Shown: positions 58,701 through 64,000 of the stretch, piece after piece
Layout: every line of letters begins with the position of its first letter
How positions within the stretch are numbered: the first letter of the stretch is position 1
NCBI RefSeq assembly: GCF_002234675.1
Contig: NC_019866.2
Coordinates: 20,364,802 to 20,428,801 of the forward strand
From: Oryzias latipes
Lineage: Eukaryota > Chordata > Actinopteri > Beloniformes > Adrianichthyidae
Direction of reading: 5' to 3'
DNA: 64,000 nt
Position numbers and translations under genes: made by a program
Notes under the pieces: generated by a model
What the model saw: only the letters and a program-made list of their open reading frames with translations
Databases searched by the model: none
What the model was told of the DNA's origin: nothing

Positions 58701-60314
58701 GGCATCAATTAAAAATAAAAAAAACGTTAATGAGTTTGACCAACCAAAACTTGTAATCTTCTTTTAAAATTGACCAATCCCAAAACAGACTAGCACTGAG
58801 AGTGATCAGATGAGAAGTTATCTTTCTTCCTTCTGATGGTCAAAATGGAAAGCTGCTCCTGAGCGCACAGAGCGGAGGCGTGGGCATGGAGGACGGAGCA
58901 CACAGCTTCACGCTCTCACAAGTCTGTTTTCACGCTCCAAAGCACCATTCTGTGCACCCAGGAGAATGAACTCATGAGGACACTTATGCTCCAGTACGCA
59001 ATTTTTGACGGAAATTTGACACCATAGTTTTATTTTTGTTGTTGCTCATTGCAGGTCTTTAACAACAGTAGTTACAACTATTGCACACTAGGGGTCACTA
59101 TTACACAAGAGACCACTTCTCGCTGCACACAGCCCTCTTCCACTTTGATTTCAGCCCTGCTGCCTTGATATTTTTCCTCCCTTTTGTTAGTCATGCTAAA
59201 GAAACTCCCAGCCTCGTCAGCTTAGAAAGAATGATTTTTTTTTTTAAGTTGACCCCTCTGGGGGAGCCACTTCCCCTGCGCAGCACCAACAGTGTCATCC
59301 TGATTTATTGATGCAGCTAAAAAAACACGAGGCACCACACCATTCCAAGACTCTTACCCCAAACATCTGCCTCAGGTCTGGATCACGAAAGCGGAAGGGG
59401 ATGTTTGAGACATGGAGGCGTTTTGGGGTCCCTTTGGCCTCTGAGGAGTCTCCGGCAGACCCTCCCGCTCCTCCTGCAGCACACTGTACACCCGGCTCAC
59501 CTTGGGGCACCTCCTCTGTCTTTGCCTTTTTTTAAAGAATGAAAATGAAAGGTTGGGATTAATGCTTTAGAGCTACACATCGACACAAAATGCATTCAAG
59601 AAGAGAGATAAAGAAATCCCAGCAGATATTTGATGACGTGTTTTTTGTGAATGTTGAGCTGAAAAAAGCAATACAGACGCATTTCATTTGTGTAAACACA
59701 TGTCAGAGTGGAGGTTTAAATCCTCCATCATGACCCAACAACCTTCAGAAAGCAGGTTTCATCGGGTTTTTGAGGTGAACGTCATCTGAATGCTGGTTTT
59801 TGTTAACATCAGCTGGTAAAAATCAGGTGGTGTGCCGTCTCTTTCTCTGCAGGTCTTTAAGCCAAAAAACGTTTTTATTCATAAACTGATAACAGTAATC
59901 TTAGATACCAGGAAACGTATATAAAACAGGAATAATTTACATAAAAGTTTCAACAAAAATATAATATACAACTGAAATCAAAGGAGAAACAATAACATTT
60001 GACTGCAGATTACACCAACCTGACATACAAACTGTTTTTGTTTTTTTTAAATTGGGATTAAATACCCCAAAAAATGTATAAATCAAGCGATAATTATGCT
60101 ACAAAGTAGAGCTTACATTGTTGCTGTTGGGTGTGGTAGCGGCTCCATTAGCACCAACCCCTAGCTCTGCTGAACCTTGGCCCCCAGCTCCAAACATGGC
60201 CCCCGGGCCAAACTCCGCTCCTGGTAGCCCGTTTTGAGGCGGGGGTGGAGGAGGGAAGGCTGCAAAGGGTGGAGCTACCAGAGCCTCCTGTCCTCCAGTC
60301 GAATCCTGTGAGCC
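37673..60314 (-). CDS. rbfox2: RNA-binding Fox-1 homolog 2 (rbfox2), coding exons of a 5'-incomplete gene
   Basis: Eleven minus-strand coding exons, all in phase, total 1,077 nt (358 residues plus stop). The 5' exons and start codon lie beyond 64,000. Rbfox proteins bind UGCAUG in pre-mRNA through one RRM and control alternative splicing in the nucleus. Seen: Pro/Gly/Ala-rich N-terminal part; RRM from [20 protein letters not shown] (RNP2) through [16 protein letters not shown] (RNP1) to [18 protein letters not shown]; then an Ala/Tyr-rich C-terminal half with [20 protein letters not shown] and the ending [42 protein letters not shown] and [11 protein letters not shown] are RBFOX2-like; RBFOX3 has ETSSDA, NPYTNGWKLNP and GPEFYA. 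Which teleost co-orthologue it is cannot be told. Odd points: unusual donor after the RRM and alanine expansions, described with their exons. Confidence 0.93.
38165..38640 (-). repeat. Repeat family Y, copy B (between rbfox2 exons, sense to rbfox2)
   Basis: On the minus strand it has an ATG-initiated 61-codon frame starting [20 protein letters not shown] then KDVNGS and [12 protein letters not shown]. Its reverse complement aligns with copies A and C from the 5' GTAGTT region to the 3' GACCAAAAACACAAC stretch. Confidence 0.65.
38926..39001 (-). CDS. rbfox2: rbfox2 76-nt exon ([15 protein letters not shown])
   Basis: Acceptor TTGTGCTTCCAG before 39001; donor GTGAGG after 38926. Encodes [20 protein letters not shown] then YGVGAM. 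If the donor is not used the frame reads through about 25 codons to a TAA, giving a possible alternative C-terminus. Confidence 0.9.
39226..39332 (-). CDS. rbfox2: rbfox2 exon with ten-alanine run
   Basis: Acceptor GTGTGTCTGCAG before 39332; donor GTGAGG after 39226; phase 0 in, phase 2 out. Encodes GGYP, ten alanines from mixed GCT/GCC codons, [13 protein letters not shown], five alanines and YSD. Mammalian RBFOX2 reads [11 protein letters not shown], so the first run is expanded here. Confidence 0.9.
39780..40265 (+). repeat. Repeat family Y, copy C
   Basis: Has AAAATGGCGAGCAATATTAT and, in the frame matching copy [21 protein letters not shown] then [12 protein letters not shown]. The ATG frame and the matching acidic frame are out of register by one base, so it is frameshifted relative to copy B. 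Confidence 0.65.
40266..41327. other. rbfox2 intron, no feature seen
   Basis: Part of the long intron between the exons at 39,332 and 44,085. No alternative exon resembling the mammalian muscle version (VVYQEPVYGNKLLQ) was found here. Confidence 0.45.
41328..41453 (+). mobile_element. SINE, 5' half (interrupted)
   Basis: GGCTGGTGCGCAGGAAACC, B box AGGTTTGATTTCCAGGGAGC, then TGTGGGTCCTTAGGCAAGAC and CACGCTACTGCC. It breaks off at TA where the Tc1 element starts and resumes at 42,190. Confidence 0.65.
41454..42189 (+). mobile_element. Internally deleted Tc1-like transposon inserted in a SINE
   Basis: Terminal inverted repeats: CACTATATTACCCAAAATAT at the start and ATTTTTGGTAATATAATG at the end, both running into TTGGCTCACC. 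The middle keeps broken transposase codons: [13 protein letters not shown], then [11 protein letters not shown], and a PIEHLW-like site at 41,935. TA precedes the element. About 736 bp, with no intact frame. Confidence 0.82.
42190..42365 (+). mobile_element. SINE, 3' half (resumes after the Tc1 element)
   Basis: GTAGCCACAAGGGGACCTGG, GTCCTCCTGTGCCGGTCCCC, AGCCCGGATAAAGTACAGGG, GACAGGAAGGATATCCAGCG and the tail CACTGTGGCAACCCCAGACG. This tail is shared with fish RTE-type LINEs, which probably mobilised the SINE. Confidence 0.7.
43691..43710. repeat. (AC)n microsatellite
   Basis: About ten AC units, in an rbfox2 intron. Confidence 0.9.
43993..44004 (-). promoter_or_regulatory. Tandem UGCAUG (Rbfox binding) motifs downstream of the 43-nt exon
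   Basis: CATGCACATGCA on the plus strand reads TGCATGTGCATG on the transcript strand, two perfect Rbfox sites 81-92 nt into the intron after the 43-nt exon. Downstream UGCAUG is the classic position for Rbfox-enhanced inclusion. Function is inferred. Confidence 0.6.
44085..44127 (-). CDS. rbfox2: rbfox2 43-nt alternative-type C-terminal exon
   Basis: Acceptor TCCTCCTCCCAG before 44127; donor GTAAGT after 44085. Completes Gly and encodes [14 protein letters not shown]. The sequence is the brain type ([13 protein letters not shown], 40 nt in mammals) with one extra alanine, giving the 43-nt length otherwise seen in the muscle exon. A strong pyrimidine tract precedes it and UGCAUG pairs flank it. 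Confidence 0.88.
44324..44336 (-). promoter_or_regulatory. Paired UGCAUG motifs upstream of the 43-nt exon
   Basis: CATGCA at 44324-44329 and 44331-44336 give two TGCATG on the transcript strand, about 200 nt before the exon. Upstream sites usually repress inclusion. A further copy is at 44691-44696. Confidence 0.5.
45148..45298 (-). CDS. rbfox2: rbfox2 151-nt C-terminal exon (Ala-rich, RGRGR)
   Basis: Acceptor CCCCTCCTGCAG before 45298; donor GTAAAA after 45148. Encodes VPGFPYPS, an alanine run broken by two threonines, then [20 protein letters not shown] and IPAYP. The stretch is the C-terminal protein-interaction region. GC content is very high in the RGRGR part. Confidence 0.9.
46372..46425 (-). 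CDS. rbfox2: rbfox2 54-nt exon ([17 protein letters not shown])
   Basis: Acceptor CTATCAGCAG before 46425; donor GTAAGCC after 46372. Phase 1 on both sides. The encoded block matches RBFOX2 [17 protein letters not shown] with one change. Confidence 0.93.
46650..47095 (+). repeat. Interspersed repeat family X, copy 3 (in rbfox2 intron)
   Basis: The most complete copy: GTCCTTATAGCACACTCTAG, TGCTGGGAACACGGGGTGTG, CAGCACCAACGGGCCC and AAAAATCTGTATGACACGCC, then TTTTGCCC and AGTCCATATCTAC, which recur at the end of copy 2. Confidence 0.55.
47438..47525 (-). CDS. rbfox2: rbfox2 post-RRM exon with altered donor region (88-nt form)
   Basis: Acceptor CTCTATCCCCAG before 47525. Encodes [20 protein letters not shown] and continues GEALSTLPY to a GT donor (TATG/GTAACG) after 47438. 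The usual vertebrate exon is 61 nt and would end at 47465, but the bases there are G/GAGAGG rather than G/GTGAGG. A 94-nt form ending at 47432 would use a GC donor (G/GCGAAG). All three lengths leave phase 1 and join in frame to WKLSPMVG. The start is certain; which 3' end is used is not. Confidence 0.7.
47526..57067. other. Largest rbfox2 intron in the window (about 9.5 kb)
   Basis: Joins the 93-nt RRM exon to the post-RRM exon. It contains a purine-rich (pyrimidine-rich in the transcript) block at about 49,100-49,400, an AAT tract, a 12-bp inverted repeat at 50038-50112, and scattered CATGCA (UGCAUG in the transcript), including CATGCATGCA at 55194-55203. The GC-richer block at 47,930-48,270 could be a conserved non-coding element or unrecognised alternative exon. 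No coding exon is supported. Confidence 0.5.
48661..48683. repeat. (AAT)n microsatellite in rbfox2 intron
   Basis: About seven AAT units following a CTACAG. Confidence 0.9.
57068..57160 (-). CDS. rbfox2: rbfox2 93-nt RRM exon (RNP1)
   Basis: Encodes 31 residues from [16 protein letters not shown] to GRKIE. Acceptor TGTGCCACAG before 57160; donor GTATTT after 57068. In mammals this exon is skipped under Rbfox control to make an RNA-binding-dead, dominant-negative protein. Here the exon itself carries TGCATG (minus strand; plus 57097-57102). Skipping keeps frame. Confidence 0.95.
57225..57923. mobile_element. Harbinger/ISL2EU-like non-autonomous DNA transposon in rbfox2 intron
   Basis: Inverted ends GAAGCTGCCTTAACACCGAA (57225 on) and, reversed, GAAGCTGCGTTTACACCGAA (ending 57923), followed by further imperfect matching around TTC.CGTGTCAG.. 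GGCC. About 699 bp, CpG-rich compared with the flanks. Inner frames show no recognised transposase. The class is judged from the terminal sequence style. Confidence 0.65.
58011..58064 (-). CDS. rbfox2: rbfox2 54-nt RRM exon
   Basis: Encodes [18 protein letters not shown], identical to mammalian Rbfox. Acceptor CCTTTTTGCAG before 58064; donor GTACGT after 58011. Length and phase match the conserved 54-nt exon of the family. Confidence 0.95.
58658..58678. repeat. Homopolymer G tract (about 21)
   Basis: The longest of several G or C runs in the window, in the rbfox2 intron between 58,064 and 59,358. Confidence 0.85.
59358..59525 (-). CDS. rbfox2: rbfox2 exon with RRM start (56 codons)
   Basis: Phase 0 at both ends. 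Acceptor TTTAAAAAAAG before 59525 and donor GTAAGAG after 59358. A low-complexity Gly/Ala/Ser part is followed by [19 protein letters not shown] and ends RQMFG. These residues form RNP2 and the phenylalanines of the loops that contact UGCAUG, and are unchanged from mammals. Confidence 0.95.
60117..60314 (-). CDS. rbfox2: rbfox2 N-terminal exon (66 codons, phase 0)
   Basis: Acceptor GGTTGGCGCCACAG precedes 60314 after a long pyrimidine tract; donor GTAAGC follows 60117. It begins [13 protein letters not shown], then [15 protein letters not shown], matching human RBFOX2 GNQEPTTTPDAMV and PFPPPPQNGIP. The human internal methionine (AMV) is leucine here (ALV), so initiation at this point is not available. 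The rest is Gly/Ala-rich and ends TTPNSNN. Confidence 0.88.
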
Positions 60315-63300
60315 CTGTGGCGCCAACCGATGGGGGGCAGAGGGAAGAAGAGATGGAAGCACATTAGCGTTTGTTCTCGGGGAGTGTTCTGTGCAGCGAA
60401 TGCAGAGCGGCGATGGAGCCAGAATGAGGGGGTTAAAAATTCTTCCTATCACATTTCACTCTCCCTCTCAGTCACTCCCCTCGTTCTGTGCATGATCCCC
60501 CCCCCCCCCCCACTCACTCTACCTCCATATCTCTGACAGGCATGTGTTTTCAGTCAGCCAACCATGAAATATTTACAGCAAACACATCTATTATTAAGAC
60601 TCACAAAATTTGATACACACTTTGACATGCAAAGATGCTTTTGGGATTGCCCGACACAGATGGAGACGAAAGCGGCAGGAAGTTAAGTGTGGCGTCCTCC
60701 CAGCTTCAAGCTGCATGGTGCGAACACCTATTTCAGCGTTTGTGGACGATCCTTTGAGCATCTAATTCACATTAAAGATAATGGGGGGGGGGGCTCTGAA
60801 GCTTTACGGTCTGGACCCTTATCCAGCATTTTCTCCTCTGTGTTTTTTATGTGTGGTGACGGCACTACAGCTCCCCTCCAAGCGTTTTCAAATTACTCCT
60901 AAATCTTTGGTCATGAATAGGAAGCAGAAAAGGTTCAGACGCAGACGAGATGAAACAACAATATTTCTCTGAGCCTCAAACAGGAATTGAAGATCATTAT
61001 ACGCAATAATATATTTTACATATATATATTTCTGCATTCAAGCGATTGTTTTTATTCATTTACAAGCGAAAATGAAATCATTTTTAGTACAATAAACTTA
61101 AAGGGGATTTCAGTGCAGCAGTGCAGTGTCCTATAAACCCATAGAAAAGCTGTTCAGCAGTTATCTTTCGGTCTAAAAACAGATTTTTAGTGCAGCACTC
61201 CGACCTGACACTCACCAACAACCCCTGCTTTGGTCTCTGCCAAGGCCCGCTTCTGAGATGGGTGACGCCTAGAGACACGCCGTCTCCACAGACAATCTTT
61301 TTAATTAGGCAGAGTAACTAAAACGCCGCAAAGCAAATGGGCTCTTACGTTCTAATCCTAAAGCCTTCCGGCTCGCTGCTCCTCTGCAGTGGCCGTCCTC
61401 GCTGTAAACAGGCAGCCGAGGCTGAGCGGCCCATCTGCAGCACACGGAGCTGCTGGGGTTTGAGCCTGACAGACAGAGCAGGCATCAAAGAAGGCTGAGT
61501 AATCCAAAAACAGGATGGGAGGAATCAGAGGATCTCGCAGGCTACAACTGTGATTGTGGTGTGGCTTAATGAGGAAAGATTGTGCAGCTCGTCAGGAATG
61601 AATGCGACAGGAGATTGAAGTCTGCATGAAGTACGGCTCTGTCACCTGCTGAGAAAAAACATCTAAAGTTGGAGCCTCGTTCAATGAGAAATGGAGATAA
61701 TTCAGAAATAAAAACTGTCACTTTTGGTCTTTTCAGAGTTCACACTTGTTAGGACATGTGTGATTCTAGCATGTAGGAGCTTGAATACGTGTCGGGGGGG
61801 GGGGTTACATCCATCTTGAACTGATATGCTGATTTAAAGGGAAAGACGTGATGTAAAGTGGACAAACAGCTGTGATTAAAAGATTTCAACCAGACTTTTC
61901 TGAAAACGGATTTCATTTAGAGGCATTTGTTCTGTGAAGCCTCAGACTCGCTGGGCGTAGCTGCAGCAGACTTGGCCTCTTTTTTTGCACTGTCAGCAGG
62001 AAAACATTATTGTAAGTCCCACATGCCGTGTTCCAGAAGTGTCAGATGTTTGTAGGGCTTGGTTTAAAAAAACAACAAACAAATGACCAAAATCAGATTA
62101 ACCTTTACTTATAAAACACAGCAAAGATTCATTTACTGTTTTCTTTAAAACGATTTGTTGGACATTTTGGGCAAAGAAGGCCCATCTTTCATTTCGGAGT
62201 TCATCATTTTGTTAATAAAAGCTCAACCTTTATTCAGCTTAAATAACTGGTTATGAAAAAACTGTGTTTTACAGCCGAATAAAGTTGGTTTTAGACAAAG
62301 AAATCAAAGAAATCAGCAATGAAATATTAATATTGGCGGTGAAATCCAGACCTGAATGTTTGATCATTTTCCAGTTGATGAATTTAACATCATCTCGGGG
62401 AAAGGGGCAGGCTCTGCCTGTGGTGTTTTCCTATTAAAATAAGACGCCCCCGTCTGATACTGTTCAGGATAATTGATGGGTTTCCGTGCGGTGCGACCAG
62501 ATTTACTGATTAGGACAAGCCTTATCCACTGCTGCCGACACTACGCATCATTACTGAGAGCGAGTGTCTGAGCTTTAAGCTTTAAGGAGCGTCGGAAAAA
62601 TAGCAGTCTGCCATCACGGCCTTTTGTTTTTGCCGCTTTCACAATAATGTGATTCTGGGAGCAGCTGATCCAGACTGGTAAAAATGACAGTGGATTTGTC
62701 TTTTTTATATTCAACAATATATTGAAAAAGAGAGAAAAGAAGATAAATATTTTTCTGCCCTTTACTTCAGCTAATTATTTTCTATTTATTTGACCAAGTA
62801 TTGCTTTTATAATTTAATTGTTATTTGGTCCTTTTTTGTTGTTGATGTAAAAACATTTAGCCATTTTCACCAGAACTAACAAAATGTTTCCCATACAGTA
62901 AATAAGCAGGATTTCTTAGTCCGTTCTGTAATTATTTTATATCTTGACATCATTAAATGTAAGTATAGTTCTGTTAAATAAATAAATAAACCCTGCTTTG
63001 TGCTCTCCAACGAAGCGAACAAATGCGGACAATTTCTTGACCACAGGCTAAGACGGAGACGATGGTCTATGTGACAAACATACGGCCAAAACCTTAAAAA
63101 CAATGCAAAAAGAACTCTTACGGTTCTTTACATTTGGGAACCGTTCTAGTGGGAGGTTGTTGGGATTTTGACTGCTATGCTGATATTTAAACTTTCATTT
63201 TAAATTTTGAATGTGTTTAAAAGTCCCACTCTTATCATCTTTTGATCTTTTCTAAGTGATCTTTTATTTTTACTGTGTTTAATCAAACAACTTGTGTCGT

Positions 63301-63331
63301 TTAATGTGTGCCATTTATACCCAATGAGTTA
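60315..63331. other. rbfox2 intron upstream of the first exon seen
   Basis: No minus-strand exon with an Rbfox-type start (such as the human MEKKKMVTQ sequence) was found. Homopolymer C (60497-60511) and G runs occur. GC-richer sequence near 61,320-61,480 might be conserved non-coding DNA. Confidence 0.45.
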
Positions 63332-63931
63332 TTAAAGGGCCTATATCATGCTATTCTTAAGCCTTTCAGTGTAAACTATATTTATATATTTAATTACATT
63401 TGGCACACTAAAGAATGAAATCTTTATGAAATATGAGTTATTTTTGCAACTCGTTTTCCTACCCGGAAGTAAGGCGACTCGATCTCGAGGCCCCGCCTTT
63501 CCCTCTATCAGGGTGCCGCCCATTTCATGACATCAACCTAGAGCCGGTCTCGGTAGCTTGTCGGCGTTTCTCCCTCAAAAACAAATTACATCCAAACTTT
63601 TGCAGATGTGGATGTGCATCTAAAATGAAAGCATTTTGCTGATTACCTCTAGCTCCAAGGAGCAAGTGGGTGTGTGTGTTAGCCTGGGGGCGGTGCTGGC
63701 AGCACAGATTCTTCCTGGAAGGGGCTGTTCCTCACTTTGTGACGTCACAATGTGAGAACCCACTCGTTAACGTGGATTGGGAGGGGCTGGTGCTCAGAGG
63801 AGGGTTTTAAATGCTCAGACATGTGTGAATGGAGCAAAATACCACTTTGGGGTTGTTTTTAGTGAGGAATTAACATTATGATTCACTTAAAAGCTAAAAA
63901 ATTAGATTTTGTATGATAAAGGACCTTTCAA
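63332..63931. mobile_element. MITE-like DNA transposon of about 600 bp
   Basis: Starts TTAAAGGGCCTATATCATGC and its reversed end is TTGAAAGGTCCTTTATCATA, an imperfect inverted repeat of about 20 bp. The inside is mixed and non-coding, with TGTGACGTCACA in the middle. Family not named. Confidence 0.55.
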
Positions 63932-64000
63932 ACACGAAAAATGACATTGTTTTCTAGAATGTTTCTGTAACTGAAGAAATAAGAAGCTGAGTCAGAGCAC

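Noticed and set aside
37673..60314. First reading of the minus-strand gene as rbfox3
   Set aside because: Residues that separate the paralogues ([37 protein letters not shown], terminal SRFAPY) match RBFOX2, not RBFOX3.
1..64000. CRISPR array, phage, operon or toxin-antitoxin type systems
   Set aside because: No regularly spaced repeats or prokaryotic genes; this is spliced vertebrate DNA.

Overview
The window is vertebrate nuclear DNA, almost certainly from a ray-finned (teleost) fish. The genes are small, spliced with GT-AG introns and vertebrate-like in protein sequence. The gaps between them are filled with typical teleost repeats: Tc1-like transposase remnants, PIF/Harbinger fragments, TTAA-flanked piggyBac-type MITEs and tRNA-derived SINEs. 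Medaka and its relatives are a reasonable guess from the repeat style, but the species cannot be proved from sequence alone. There are no prokaryotic features, CRISPR arrays, rRNA genes or convincing tRNA genes.

Layout. 1-23,160: no protein-coding gene recognised; it holds two piggyBac-type MITEs, a Harbinger transposase relic, a possible LINE reverse-transcriptase relic, a Tc1-like pseudogene and a SINE. 23,200-24,980 (+): pde6h-type gene for the inhibitory gamma subunit of photoreceptor cGMP phosphodiesterase 6, with a TATA promoter, one non-coding and two coding exons. 25,000-28,900: gap with SINEs and a rearranged Tc1 element. 29,512-33,831 (+): a GPRC5-family seven-helix receptor gene in three coding exons. 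35,310-60,314 (-): eleven coding exons of an Rbfox RNA-binding splicing regulator, best matched to rbfox2. Its 3' UTR and last exon lie at low coordinates; its 5' exons, including the start codon, lie beyond the right edge. 60,315-64,000: more rbfox2 intron or upstream DNA, ending with a MITE of about 600 bp.

How the genes relate. pde6h and gprc5 run in the same direction, and rbfox2 converges on gprc5 tail to tail. They do not form a pathway. Their linkage is informative: in human, RBFOX3/GPRC5C/PDE6G lie on 17q, RBFOX1/GPRC5B on 16p, and RBFOX2 (22q) is separated from GPRC5A/GPRC5D/PDE6H (12p). This window looks like the fourth copy of that ancient block still in one piece.

Most interesting details. 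(1) The rbfox2 exon just after the RRM has a duplicated 3' end, and the donor of the usual 61-nt form reads GA instead of GT, leaving GT and GC alternatives that all keep frame. (2) A 43-nt C-terminal exon is flanked by paired UGCAUG motifs, the protein's own binding site. (3) A DNA transposon fills most of the intron just upstream of the RRM exon known to be autoregulated in mammals. (4) A cluster of photoreceptor homeodomain (Crx/Otx) core motifs lies in pde6h intron 1. (5) A repeat family is present in three copies and shares a short acidic reading frame. I see no evidence for a wholly new gene system.
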